A stretch of DNA of 64,000 nt from Bordetella flabilis (GCF_001676725.1 NZ_CP016172.1:1178001-1242000), one strand, 5' to 3'. Positions 28,152 through 37,676 are shown, numbered from the stretch's first letter. A program made the numbers and translations. The notes: generated from the letters alone by a model not told the origin.

Positions 28152-29567
28152 ATGTTCCTTTCCTTCGCGCTTCAGCAACCTTATCCCTTCGGCACGGGCA
28201 TGCCCGCAAACCAGCGCTGGGTCGCCGTGCTGGCGCTGCTCCTGGGCGTATCGATGGCCAGCCTGGATACCGCCATCGCCAACACGGCGCTGCCGGCCAT
28301 GGCGCGGGACCTGGGGGCCAGCGAAGCGCGGTCGATCTGGGTCATCAGCGCCTACCAGCTTTCCATGGTGGCGGCCCTGCTGCCGGCGGCCACGCTGGGC
28401 GAAATCATCGGCCACCGGCGCGTCATGCTGTTCGGGCTGGTGTTGTTCACCCTGGCGTCGCTGGCCTGCGGCCTGGCGCCCACGCTGGGCTGGCTGGTGG
28501 CCGGCCGGGTGTTGCAGGGGCTGGGCGCGGCGGCCACGATGGCGGTGAACGGCGCCATGCTGCGCTTCATCTATCCCGAAAAGCTGCTCGGCCGCGGCGT
28601 GGGCCTGAACTCCCTGACCGTCGCGCTGGCCTTTGCCGCCGGCCCGACCGTGGCGTCGCTGGTGCTGACGGTGGCGACCTGGCATTGGCTGTTCCTGATC
28701 AACGTGCCGGTCGGTATCCTGGCCATCCATTTCTGCTTGCGCGCCATGCCGCCCACCCTGCGCAGCAAGCGGCGCTTCGACACGCTGGGCGCGCTGCTGT
28801 GCGCGGGCTTCCTGGCCTTGCTGGTGTTCAGCCTGAACGAGGGCGCCCAGTTGGCGAGCTGGCAGGTCATCGTCGGCACGTCGGTGCTGTGCCTGGCCTG
28901 CCTGGTCGCGCTGCTGCGCCGCCAGGCCGGTCATCCGGCGCCCTTCCTGGCCGTGGATCTATTGCGGCGGCCGGTGTTCGCGTTGTCGGCCGCCACCGGC
29001 GTGGGGTCCTTCGCGACCCAGTCGCTGGCCTTTGTCTCCCTGCCTTTCATGCTGCAGAACGTGCTGGGCTATACGCAGGTCGAGACGGGATTCCTGATCA
29101 CGCCGTGGCCCGTGATGGTGGCGATCATGGCGCCGCTCGCGGGGCGCATGTCCGACCGCTTCTCGGTGGGCGGCCTGGCGGGCGTGGGACTGGCCATGCT
29201 GGCGGCCGGCATGGCCTTGCTGGCCACCATGCCAGCGGAGCCTTCGGTGTTCGGGCTGTGCTGGCGGCTGGCTATCTGCGGGGCGGGCTTCGGATTCTTC
29301 CAGTCGCCGAATGTGCGCGCGCTGATCACGGCGGCGCCGCCGGAACGCGCGGGCGGGGCAAGCGGCATGGTCGGGACGGTGCGCTTGCTGGGCCAGTCCA
29401 GCGGCGCTGCCCTGGTGGCGGCGTGCTTCCATGCATCCAGCGAACAGGGCGCTATCCTGTCGCTGTGGATGGGCGCGGCGTGCGCCGCGGTGGCCGCGGT
29501 CGCCAGCGTCATGCGGCTGAAGTACCAGCCGCGGACGGCATCGGGTTCGGCGCCGCCCAAGTCTTGA
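28152..29567 (+). CDS. MFS drug exporter, DHA2 (EmrB/QacA-like) family
   Basis: This 471-residue exporter has about 14 membrane segments. The family A-motif region appears as LGEIIGHRRVMLFG, motif C-like GLGAAATMAVNG, and the second half TPWPVMVAIMAPLAGRMSDR. The N-terminal RWVAVLALLLGVSMASLDTAIANTALPAM is typical of DHA2 proteins. The start is uncertain: ATG 28152 and ATG 28200 are both possible, and neither has a strong ribosome site. Substrates are likely lipophilic drugs or cationic dyes. A dyad of two ACCGGT boxes at 28025-28042 lies upstream. Confidence 0.9.
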   Translation: MFLSFALQQPYPFGTGMPANQRWVAVLALLLGVSMASLDTAIANTALPAMARDLGASEARSIWVISAYQLSMVAALLPAATLGEIIGHRRVMLFGLVLFTLASLACGLAPTLGWLVAGRVLQGLGAAATMAVNGAMLRFIYPEKLLGRGVGLNSLTVALAFAAGPTVASLVLTVATWHWLFLINVPVGILAIHFCLRAMPPTLRSKRRFDTLGALLCAGFLALLVFSLNEGAQLASWQVIVGTSVLCLACLVALLRRQAGHPAPFLAVDLLRRPVFALSAATGVGSFATQSLAFVSLPFMLQNVLGYTQVETGFLITPWPVMVAIMAPLAGRMSDRFSVGGLAGVGLAMLAAGMALLATMPAEPSVFGLCWRLAICGAGFGFFQSPNVRALITAAPPERAGGASGMVGTVRLLGQSSGAALVAACFHASSEQGAILSLWMGAACAAVAAVASVMRLKYQPRTASGSAPPKS

Positions 29568-29720
29568 AGAGGGGGTGCGATCCCGAGCCCGGCGCCAGCG
29601 CGGGAAGGGGGAAGGTCACTGCCGCATGGCATCGGAACCGCAGGCGAATGGTACGCAAGCCTGTTGCGGAAAGCATGTTGTCCATGCGTGTGGCCGGGCC
29701 GCCCGATAGGATGGGTGGAT

Positions 29721-31262
29721 TCATACCAAGGTATGAGCCGCCGGCCGGGGCGGCAGGGTGAAGGACACGGTGGCGCCCGGGCCGTCGTCATTGTTCTCGG
29801 CCCACAGCCGTCCTTCGTGGGCGTCGATGATGGAGCGGCTGATCGACAGGCCCATGCCCATGCCGTTGGCGCGCGTCGTGTAGAAGGCGTCGAACATGCG
29901 CGCCAGGTCGCTGTCGCGCAGGCCGGTGCCGCGGTCCTGCACCGATACGCACACCGAGCGGTCTTCCAGCACGCGGGTCCGGATGGTGATGAGGCGGGGC
30001 CGGTCGGAGACCTCCGCCATGGCCTGCATGCCGTTGATGATGAGATTGATCAGGACCTGCTGCAATTGGACCCGGTCGCCCATGACGCGCGGCAGCGCGG
30101 CCGACGTTTCCGTGCGGATCGGGCACCGTTGCCGGGCCGCCTCGTGGCCCACCAGCAGCAGGGATTCCCGCACCAGCTCGTTGACATGCAGCATGTCGTG
30201 GCATGGGGCGCGGTTCTGCGCCAGGGCGCGGATCCGGCCGATGACTTCGGTGGCGCGCACGGTTTCATCCACGATGCGCGCCATCGATGCCCGCGCTTCG
30301 TCCAGGTCCGGCTGCGCACGGCCCAGCCAGCGCAGGCCGGCTTCGCCATTGGACATGATGGCGGTCAGGGGCTGGTTGACCTCGTGGGCGATCGAGGCCG
30401 TCAGTTCGCCCAGCGTGGAGACCCGGCTGGCGTGGGCGAGCTCCGATTGCAAGCGCTGCAGCCGGGCTTCGGCCTGCCGCGTCTCAGTGATGTCCATCAG
30501 GGCGCCCAGGTATTCACGATTGCCATTCGCCGCCGCGCGCGCCGCGGCGAGGAAGCGCACATGCTTGATGCTGCCGTCGGGCATCAGCAGCCGGTGTTCG
30601 ATATCGATGGCGTTTTCTCCTGCCTCGGCGGCGCGGAAAGCGCGCAGCACGGCGGGGCGGTCGTCCGGATGGCTGCGCGCCAGCACCAGTTCCATGGACG
30701 GCGTCACGGACGGATCGTGCCCGAAGATGCGTGCGGCCTCATCGGACCAGGCCATGCGCGTACCCGGCATGGCGCAGGACACGCTGCCCGTGCGGCTCAG
30801 GCGCTGCGTGCCCGCCAGGAAGGCCTCGCTGCGGCGCAGTGCCTCTTGCTCGGCCAGCAGGTTTTCCGTGACGGCCATGTTCTGCAGGGCCAGGCAGCAG
30901 GTGGTGGCGATGGCGGCCAGGCTGACCACGCAGCGCGCCAGCGCGAAAGAAGTGTCGCCCTGGGCGGAGGACATGACATAGCCGACCACGGTCAGGCCCA
31001 TGCAGGCCAGCGTCAGCGCCAGTACGCCTTTGCGCGACAGAAAATTCACGGACAGCAGCACCACGGTGACGTACATCACGGCGATGGCGATATGCAGCGT
31101 GGTGAAGGCATCGACCGCGAAGATCGCGGCCATGATGGCGATCGAGACAGCGGGCAGCAGCACGCGGCGACGGCCGGCGGGCGCGGCGGGAAGCAAGGGG
31201 GGCATGGCGGCAGGTGACCAGGCTGGACGTGCGCGGGTACGCAAGAGGGATAGGGAAGGCAT
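29721..31262 (-). CDS. PAS-domain sensor histidine kinase, FixL/DctB-like kinase core
   Basis: The product is 513 residues from the ATG at 31262; an upstream extension is Arg/Pro-rich and unlikely. About five membrane segments lie at 25-125 (e.g. AVSIAIMAAIFAVDAFTTLHI), then a PAS/PAC module at about 160-280. The kinase core has H-box ASIAHEVNQPLTAIMSNGEAGL, N-box QQVLINLIINGMQAM and G-box GMGMGLSISRSIIDAHEG. This H-box type (EVNQPL) pairs with FixJ/NarL regulators, and one is encoded divergently 280 nt away. The membrane module resembles integral sensor domains. The signal is unknown. Confidence 0.88.
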   Translation of the reverse strand: MPSLSLLRTRARPAWSPAAMPPLLPAAPAGRRRVLLPAVSIAIMAAIFAVDAFTTLHIAIAVMYVTVVLLSVNFLSRKGVLALTLACMGLTVVGYVMSSAQGDTSFALARCVVSLAAIATTCCLALQNMAVTENLLAEQEALRRSEAFLAGTQRLSRTGSVSCAMPGTRMAWSDEAARIFGHDPSVTPSMELVLARSHPDDRPAVLRAFRAAEAGENAIDIEHRLLMPDGSIKHVRFLAAARAAANGNREYLGALMDITETRQAEARLQRLQSELAHASRVSTLGELTASIAHEVNQPLTAIMSNGEAGLRWLGRAQPDLDEARASMARIVDETVRATEVIGRIRALAQNRAPCHDMLHVNELVRESLLLVGHEAARQRCPIRTETSAALPRVMGDRVQLQQVLINLIINGMQAMAEVSDRPRLITIRTRVLEDRSVCVSVQDRGTGLRDSDLARMFDAFYTTRANGMGMGLSISRSIIDAHEGRLWAENNDDGPGATVSFTLPPRPAAHTLV

Positions 31263-31541
31263 GCCCTGGGCGGGCGGCGATCGTAGACCGGCATCGTAGC
31301 AAGGCCGGTATCGCGGTGCACGCCGGCGTAACCGGTTCGGGCCATCCGGCCGGCGTTGTCCCGTTTCGGGCGCATATCGGGCCGGTTTCAGTCGAGGGGC
31401 GCCGGCCGGGGCGCCGTCCGTCTCGCGGCGCTCGCCGGCAGGATGCGATACTTGCCGTTTCGCCGGCAGGCGGATGCCGCGGCAAAGCGGCGCCCGGGCG
31501 GCGCGGCGCTGGCAAGGACATGGGGACATGGCGGGACGGAT

Positions 31542-32198
31542 ATGAGCAAGACGGATGGCCAGGAAGAGGCGCTCGTCGTGGTGGTGGACGACGATGACAG
31601 CATACGGACAGGCTTGGGCGCGCTGTTCCGTTCGCTGGACATGCGCGTAGAACTATTCGCGTCGGCGGACGACCTGCTGGCGTTCCCCTTTCCGTCCGTG
31701 CCGACCTGCGTGGTGCTCGATGTGCGGCTGCGTGGCACCAATGGCCTGAACGTGCAGCGCCAGTTGCGCGGGCAGGGCGTGCACGTTCCCATCGTTTTCA
31801 TGACGGGGCACGCCGACATCCCCATGACGGTCCAGGCCATGAAGGACGGCGCCGCGGATTTCCTCACCAAGCCCTTTCGCGAGCAGGATCTGTTGGACGC
31901 CGTCGCCGCTGCGCACCGGGCCGACCGCGATCGGCGTGGCGCCGAAAGCCAGGACGTGGCGCTGCGCCGGCGCCACGCCAGCCTGACGCCGCGCGAACGC
32001 GAGGTCATGGGCATGGCCGCCGCCGGCCTGATGAACAAGCAGATCGCCGCGGAAATCGGCCTGAGCGAGGTCACCGTCAAGATCCACCGTGGCAACGCCA
32101 TGCGCAAAATGGGCGCGCGCACCTTCGCCGATCTGGTTCGCATGGCGCAGCAGCTGGAGCTGCCCGCGGCCACCGACTCCACCGTTCCACGGCGTTAG
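31542..32198 (+). CDS. FixJ-type response regulator (receiver + LuxR helix-turn-helix)
   Basis: This 218-residue regulator has a receiver at about 10-125 with VVDDDDSIRTGLG, phospho-acceptor in VVLDVRLRG, FMTGHADIPM and the Lys in LTKPFREQDLL. A LuxR-type DNA-binding domain follows (LTPREREVMGMAAAGLMNKQIAAEIGLSEVTVKIHRG). The arrangement and motifs are those of FixJ. It is divergent from the PAS kinase, its obvious partner, and convergent with a single-domain receiver (7 nt between them). The frame is open upstream, but the ATG at 31542 is the one that gives the family N-terminus. Confidence 0.92.
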   Translation: MSKTDGQEEALVVVVDDDDSIRTGLGALFRSLDMRVELFASADDLLAFPFPSVPTCVVLDVRLRGTNGLNVQRQLRGQGVHVPIVFMTGHADIPMTVQAMKDGAADFLTKPFREQDLLDAVAAAHRADRDRRGAESQDVALRRRHASLTPREREVMGMAAAGLMNKQIAAEIGLSEVTVKIHRGNAMRKMGARTFADLVRMAQQLELPAATDSTVPRR

Positions 32199-32205
32199 CG
32201 CGCCT

Positions 32206-32703
32206 TCAGGCGCATCCACAGGGTCGGGTGCCGCCCGCGGGGGACGCCGCGGCGGACGCGGGCGATGCGGACCTCTCGGTCGACGCGCAGGACGCGCAGG
32301 ACGCGGTCGTGGCCACGGCGTGCAGAATGGCCTGGAGCAGGGCGTCGGCGCCGAACGGCTTTTTCAGGATGTCGACGACGCCGGCCTGCATCGCCTGTCG
32401 TCGCAGGTGCGGGCGTGCCGCGCCGGTCACCAGGATGAGCGGCGTCGCGTCGCCCCGCGCGCGCAAGGTACGCCGCAACTCGATCCCGGTCATGCCGGGC
32501 ATGTGGATATCGGCGACGATGCAGTCGTCGCGGCGCCTGCCGTAATGCGACAGAAAAGATGCGGCGGAATCGAAACCGGTTGGCTCGTGGCCGAGCGCCC
32601 GCAACAGGGCGACGGTGGCACGCAATACCGGCGCGTCGTCATCGATGACGGAGATTGCAAGTCGCTTGCGCAAAGAAAGGTCCTCGGCCGTCGGGACCCC
32701 CAT
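32206..32703 (-). CDS. Single-domain response regulator
   Basis: This 165-residue protein is a receiver with no output domain: LAISVIDDDAPVLRATVALL, acceptor Asp in CIVADIHMPGMTGIELRR, ILVTGAARPHLRRQA and the Lys in ILKKPFGADAL. The C-terminal 35 residues are Ala/Ser/Cys-rich without recognisable fold. An alternative TTG start ten codons in (32673) has a better-spaced GAGG site. It sits between a FixJ-type regulator and a c-di-GMP phosphodiesterase and could act as a phosphate sink or a second output of the PAS kinase. Confidence 0.85.
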   Translation of the reverse strand: MGVPTAEDLSLRKRLAISVIDDDAPVLRATVALLRALGHEPTGFDSAASFLSHYGRRRDDCIVADIHMPGMTGIELRRTLRARGDATPLILVTGAARPHLRRQAMQAGVVDILKKPFGADALLQAILHAVATTASCASCASTERSASPASAAASPAGGTRPCGCA

Positions 32704-32829
32704 CCCTCACACAGGCGGGAGCGTACCGCGCCGCCGCCCGCGGCGAAATCATACGGGGGTATGGCGCGGAAAACCCTGATACCGAGGGGGCGCCGGCCCC
32801 TGTGGGCCCGCGCTGCACGCATCTCGCCC

Positions 32830-34464
32830 TCAGCCCGGGCGCTGCGCGCGCCATGCGGCCAGGTCGCGCGGCAGCATGGGGCGGGCGAAGCGGTAGCCCT
32901 GCGCATATTGCACGCCCTTGTCCCGCAGATAAGCTTCCTGCGCCTCGGTTTCGATGCCTTCCGCGATCATTTCCAGGCCCAGTTGGCTGGCCAGGCCGAT
33001 GATGGTATCGAGCACCACATTGCTGATCGCGTCGGTGCCCGCGGCGCTGACGAAGGCGCGGTCGATCTTCAGGTAATTGGCATGGAGCCTTTCCAGGTAC
33101 GACAGGGAGCTGTGCCCCGTGCCGAAGTCGTCCAGCGCCCAGCGCACGCCGCGCTCCCGCAATTGCGCCATGTGGCCGCGCAGTTCGGGCGTGTCGGGCA
33201 GGGGATGGCGTTCGGTGACTTCCAGCACGAGCGTGCATGAAGCGTCGGCCTCGTGGAGCACCCCGTCGGGCGCGGCCTGGTGTGCCGGGCGATGTACCTG
33301 CCCGTGCGCCTGCCCGTGTGCCCGTATCCGCGCCAGCAGTCGCTCGACATCGGCGACGAAGCGCGGCTCGGCCATGTGCGGTCCGCACACGTTCACGCCC
33401 AGATGGCTGCCGGGCGGCAGGTCCAGCACCTCCAGGTCATTGGCCGCGATATCGAACATGTGCCGCGTCAGGTCGCCGATGATGCCGTGTTCCTCTGCAG
33501 CCGCGATGAAAAGGTCGGGCCGCACATTGCCCAGGCGGGGATGGCTCCAGCGCAGCAGGGCCTCGACGCCGGAGAAGCGCCCGCTGGCCATGTCGACGAC
33601 CGGCTGGTACACGAGGTGGAACTGGCGCGCGCGCATACCCTTGCGGATTTCGCCCGGTATGGAGACGCGCCAGCCATACAGGCGGTACGCCGCGTAGCCG
33701 CACAGCAGGCTGGCCAAAACCAGGAAGGCGAAGTAGCCGCGCCAGACGTGCTCGCGCACGGCATCGCGCTGCGCCTGCAGCGGCGTGACGCGCACCTGCA
33801 CCGGGAAGCCCGACGACCTGGACACCTGCGTGTCGGCGGAGATCGGCCGGGCCGAGCGTTGCCGTTCGCCGGCTTCCAGCAGAGGCTGCTGGTGGGGACC
33901 GAGGACGATGTCGACGTCGTAGATGCCGTCGCGCGCGGCCGCCGATTTCAGGTCGAAGAGGTATTGCGCGTCCAGGAAAGCCACCACGCCGTGACCGTCG
34001 CGCAAGCCGCGCGACACCATGACGGCGGGGCGGTCCGGCACCAGCAGGGTGCCCGGGACGGCCGTGATGTACATGCCCCGCGGCACGTGCTCCTGCGGCG
34101 ACACGGCGATCAGGGGCGAGTGCAGCATGCCGTAGACCGACGAGCAATAGACAATGTCGTCGTGTACCAGCATCAGGGAACGGAAGTAGGGCTGCAGCGC
34201 ACCGGTCTGCCGCAGCAGGTTCAGGACTTCGGCGCACGGGCGGTAGAGGCTGGGCGTCAGGACCTGGGTAAGGTCTTCCGCCCGAAGCAGGATGTTTTCG
34301 ATCTGGCGCCTCAGCACGCTGGCCGTGACGCGCGCTTCACCGTCCACCTGGCGCTGGGCTTCATGCAGCACGACCGGCACCACGAGCAGCGCGGGAAGGG
34401 CCGTGGCGAGCAGCGTCAGGGCGATAGCGGCAAGCTTGCGCCGGATCGATAGGCTGATGGGCAC
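32830..34464 (-). CDS. CSS-motif EAL-domain c-di-GMP phosphodiesterase
   Basis: This 544-residue protein has an N-terminal membrane helix (about 10-30), a periplasmic CSS domain with the diagnostic Cys-Ser-Ser (VYCSSVYG, about residue 105), a second helix (about 245-265) and a cytoplasmic EAL domain. Catalytic features are visible: EALLRW, NVCG, EVTER, DDFGTG, KIDRAFV and EGIE. In PdeC-like proteins the periplasmic cysteines control activity by redox state. At about residues 376-408 there is a His/Gln/Ala-rich insertion (AHGQAHGQVHRPAHQ) in the EAL domain that family members usually lack. The enzyme should lower c-di-GMP, possibly affecting adhesion. Confidence 0.9.
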   Translation of the reverse strand: MPISLSIRRKLAAIALTLLATALPALLVVPVVLHEAQRQVDGEARVTASVLRRQIENILLRAEDLTQVLTPSLYRPCAEVLNLLRQTGALQPYFRSLMLVHDDIVYCSSVYGMLHSPLIAVSPQEHVPRGMYITAVPGTLLVPDRPAVMVSRGLRDGHGVVAFLDAQYLFDLKSAAARDGIYDVDIVLGPHQQPLLEAGERQRSARPISADTQVSRSSGFPVQVRVTPLQAQRDAVREHVWRGYFAFLVLASLLCGYAAYRLYGWRVSIPGEIRKGMRARQFHLVYQPVVDMASGRFSGVEALLRWSHPRLGNVRPDLFIAAAEEHGIIGDLTRHMFDIAANDLEVLDLPPGSHLGVNVCGPHMAEPRFVADVERLLARIRAHGQAHGQVHRPAHQAAPDGVLHEADASCTLVLEVTERHPLPDTPELRGHMAQLRERGVRWALDDFGTGHSSLSYLERLHANYLKIDRAFVSAAGTDAISNVVLDTIIGLASQLGLEMIAEGIETEAQEAYLRDKGVQYAQGYRFARPMLPRDLAAWRAQRPG

Positions 34465-34619
34465 GCGGGTCCTTCGAGGGATCGAGGGCGGTGCCCCGGG
34501 AGTGGGCGCCGACGCCGCGCTATGTCACCAGACTTCCAACAATATGTAAATGGGTAGAGCATGACGCCGTCGCGCCGGCATTTCACGCCTGGGCGCGTCC
34601 GGGAAGGCGCCAGGCGGGC

Positions 34620-35366
34620 CTAGCGGCCGCCGGATACGTCCAGGAAGGCGCCGGTGGAGTAAGCGGCTTCGGGCGCGAAGAACCACAGGATGGCGCCCGC
34701 CACTTCCTCGGCCGTCCCGCCCCGGCGCAGCGGCACACTGTGCTTGACCCGGTCCACCCGGCCGGGTTCCCCTCCGCTGGCATGGATTTCCGTGTCGATG
34801 ACGCCGGGCCGCACCGCGTTCACGCGGATGCCTTCCTCCGCGACTTCGCGCGACAGGCCGATGGTAAGGGTGTCGATGGCGCCCTTGGAAGCTGCGTAGT
34901 CGATGTATTCCCCCGGCGAGCCCAGGCGTGCCGCCATCGAGGACACATTGACGATGACGCCGCCCTGCCCGCCGCGGCTCTGCGACATGCGGCCGATGGC
35001 CTCGCGGCAGCACAGGAAGGGCGCTACCACGTTGACGTCGAAGATGCGGCGTAGCCGGCCGGCATCCATGTCGACCAGCCGCGCCTGCCGTTCCAGGATG
35101 CCGGCGTTGTTGACCAGGCCGTCGAGCCGCCCGAAGTGTTCGTCCACCGCCGCGAACAGGGCCAGGATGTCCGATTCGACCGCCATGTCGCCCTTGATCG
35201 CGACGGCGCGGCCGCCGGCGGCCTCGATGCGCCCGACGACCGCTTGGGCGGCGTCGGCGTTCTGCTTGTAGTTGACGCAGACGGCATAGCCGCGCTGAGC
35301 GGCCATCACCGCCGTCGCCGCGCCGATACCCCGGCTGGCGCCCGTGACGAGCATGACTTTCTGCAT
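34620..35366 (-). CDS. Short-chain dehydrogenase/reductase
   Basis: This 248-residue NAD(P)-dependent enzyme starts at the ATG at 35366, which has an AGGGAG site. The nucleotide motif is TGASRGIG, then NNAGILERQ. The catalytic triad is Ser in NVSSMAAR with Tyr/Lys in YIDYAASKGAID, and a GVIDTEIHASGGEPGRV stretch follows. It resembles glucose-1-dehydrogenase or 3-oxoacyl-ACP-reductase-like SDRs of the YgfF/YghA type. The gene is followed, about 155 nt further along, by the EAL gene's 5' side, and no pathway partner is adjacent, so the substrate is not predicted. Confidence 0.88.
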   Translation of the reverse strand: MQKVMLVTGASRGIGAATAVMAAQRGYAVCVNYKQNADAAQAVVGRIEAAGGRAVAIKGDMAVESDILALFAAVDEHFGRLDGLVNNAGILERQARLVDMDAGRLRRIFDVNVVAPFLCCREAIGRMSQSRGGQGGVIVNVSSMAARLGSPGEYIDYAASKGAIDTLTIGLSREVAEEGIRVNAVRPGVIDTEIHASGGEPGRVDRVKHSVPLRRGGTAEEVAGAILWFFAPEAAYSTGAFLDVSGGR

Positions 35367-35567
35367 GACGTGTCTCCCTGGTTCAATCCCGTGGCCGCGC
35401 CGGTGGCGCTGAGCCGGATTATCCACGCAAGCGCGGAAATGCGCCCGCGCCCCGCCGGCGGATCACGCAGCGGGATACGCCGGGCGGGGCGAATGGGAGC
35501 CGGAGGGCGAGGCTGGCCGGACTGCCGAGGGACATCCGGGTGCGGGCCGATACCGCGATCGGGCCGC

Positions 35568-37676
35568 TCACACGGCGAACGGATAGGTTTCCGGAACGCC
35601 AGGGCGCGCTTCGCCGGCGAGCGGCGTGACGGCGCCGGTCTGATCGAACCATACGTAGCCGTCGTATTGCTCGGCCAGCACCGCTTCGGCGTAGTGGCTG
35701 TACAGCTCCGTCTCGGGGCGGTAGATGACGCCGATGTAGCGTTCCAGTCGCGGCCGGGCCAGGGTGGCGCGCAATCCGTCGTGCACGCCGGGACGCAGGT
35801 CCAGCAGGAAACGCGGCTGTCCCGCGCGGTGCATCAGGTGTTCATAGCTGTCCGGCCGCGCCGGGCGCACGCGCATCAACCGCATGGGGCCGTCCCAATC
35901 GTCGGCGGCGGCCACGGTGCCGGCATAGGTGCCGAAGCCGATCAGGGCGACCTCGTCGCCATACCGTTCGCGGCACAACTGGCCGATGTTGATTTCGTCG
36001 CGCACCCGGCCCATCTCCGTTGCGGCCGCGTTGCCGATATGCGAGTTGTGCGCCCAGACGACGGCGCGCGCCTGCGGGCCCTTGGCGTCGAGCAGGGAGG
36101 TCAAGGTCTCGAACATATGCGTATCGCGCAGATTCCAGCTTTGCGCCGGCCCCTGGTACATGGTGCGGTAATAGCGTTCGGCGGCGGCCACCAGGCGCGC
36201 ATTCTGGGTGGCGTCCAGCAAGGCTTCGCCGTTGTTGCCCGCGTCTTCCAGGCGCCTGGACAGCAGATCCTGCAACTGGCGCAGCACGGCGTCCTCGCAG
36301 GCCTTGTAGCCGCGCGTCATGACGGCGCGCGCGTAGACCGCCGGATCCTTCTGCCAGGGCGTCAGGCATCCGTAGCGCTGGCGCGCGATACGCGCCGCTT
36401 CCGGGTCGGTCTGGTCAAGGTAGGCCAGCACGGCGGCGATCGAGGCGGACATGCCGTACAGGTCCAGGCCATAGAACCCGGCGCGTTCGTCCGGCGCCAG
36501 GACGCCGTTATAGGCATGCAGCCATTCGATGAAGGCGGCCACGTCGGTGTTGCGCCACATCCACGTGGGGAAGCGGCGAAAGGGCGGCTCTGCCGCTTCG
36601 GCGGGGGGGCGATGCCGGACGTAGCGGTCGATGGCGGCCGCGTCCGGCCAGTCGGCTTCGACGGCGACGATGTCGAAGCCATGCACCTCCACAAGGCGCC
36701 GCGTGATCGCGGCGCGCGCCCGGTAGAACTCCGTGGTCCCGTGGCTGGCTTCTCCAAGCAGCACGATGCGTTTGTCGGCGTAGCGGTCGAACAGCGGTGC
36801 GAACAGGGGATCGCCGATATCCGGCAGCGCCTCGGCGGCTTCCCAGACGCCTTCGGTGACCTCGCGGTCCGCCATGCCGGCCGGACGAGACAGGGCTCGC
36901 GCGGGCCGTTTGCGGCCGGCCGCGGGACTGCGGCGCGCCGACGGCTCGTCCGCTGCCTTGGCTGCCGATACGGCCCCCGGCTCACCGGGCTCGTCCGCCT
37001 GCGTCCCGGCATCGGCATCCGCCTGCGGATCGGGCCAGCCCTGCAGGCCCACCAGCGGGACGAAGGCCACGCCACCCAGGTCTTCCTCCTGGAACGCGTC
37101 GTGGGCGGCGCGGGTGACCTTGACCAGCCGTTGCGCGCCATGTTCATCGCCTACCGGCATGACGATCCGGCCGCCCACGGCCAGTTGTTCGCGCCAGGCC
37201 TGCGGTACGCAAGGCCCCGCGGCCGCCGCGATGATGGCGTCGAAGGGCGCCGCGGAGGGCAGGCCGAGGGTGCCGTCGCCCGTATGCACCCTGACGTGTC
37301 CATAGCCTTGCCGTTCCAGCGTGGTGCGGGCCCTTTCGGCCAGCTTCGGTACCCGCTCCACCGTATCGACCCGGTCGGCCAGTTCGGCCAGGACGGCAGC
37401 CGCGTAGCCGGAGCCGGTTCCGACTTCCAGCACGCGGTCCGAACGCTGCAGCTGCGCGGCCTGCGCCATCAGGGCCACGATATAGGGTTGGGATATCGTC
37501 TGCCCGGCCTCCAGGGGCAGCGGGGCGTCGTCGTAGGCGAACTCCGCCAGGGGCGGCGGCACGAAGGCGTCGCGCGCCACGCGCCCCATCGCCGCGAGGA
37601 CGCGCTCGTCATCGATTCCGCGGCCGCGCACCTGGCGCTCGACCATCCTGCGCCGCAATGCCGTACTGTCGCTCAT
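35568..37676 (-). CDS. Fusion of protein-L-isoaspartate methyltransferase and erythromycin-esterase-like domain
   Basis: This 702-residue protein contains two complete domains. Residues 1-215 form a PCMT domain: QTISQPYIVALMAQAAQ, SAM motif VLEVGTGSGYAAAVLAEL, and GGRIVMPVG. A charged, Ala-rich linker covers about 220-275. Residues 280-700 form an EreA/B-like domain with GEASHGTTEFYRARAAI, EADWPDAAAIDRYV, FYGLDLYGM and WAHNSHIGNAAATEMG, which hold the His/Glu residues of that family. PCMT repairs isoaspartyl damage, and the esterase half may hydrolyse a macrolide or another ester. A strong GGAGG site precedes the ATG. Fusions of these families exist but I know of no assigned function. Confidence 0.88.
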   Translation of the reverse strand: MSDSTALRRRMVERQVRGRGIDDERVLAAMGRVARDAFVPPPLAEFAYDDAPLPLEAGQTISQPYIVALMAQAAQLQRSDRVLEVGTGSGYAAAVLAELADRVDTVERVPKLAERARTTLERQGYGHVRVHTGDGTLGLPSAAPFDAIIAAAAGPCVPQAWREQLAVGGRIVMPVGDEHGAQRLVKVTRAAHDAFQEEDLGGVAFVPLVGLQGWPDPQADADAGTQADEPGEPGAVSAAKAADEPSARRSPAAGRKRPARALSRPAGMADREVTEGVWEAAEALPDIGDPLFAPLFDRYADKRIVLLGEASHGTTEFYRARAAITRRLVEVHGFDIVAVEADWPDAAAIDRYVRHRPPAEAAEPPFRRFPTWMWRNTDVAAFIEWLHAYNGVLAPDERAGFYGLDLYGMSASIAAVLAYLDQTDPEAARIARQRYGCLTPWQKDPAVYARAVMTRGYKACEDAVLRQLQDLLSRRLEDAGNNGEALLDATQNARLVAAAERYYRTMYQGPAQSWNLRDTHMFETLTSLLDAKGPQARAVVWAHNSHIGNAAATEMGRVRDEINIGQLCRERYGDEVALIGFGTYAGTVAAADDWDGPMRLMRVRPARPDSYEHLMHRAGQPRFLLDLRPGVHDGLRATLARPRLERYIGVIYRPETELYSHYAEAVLAEQYDGYVWFDQTGAVTPLAGEARPGVPETYPFAV

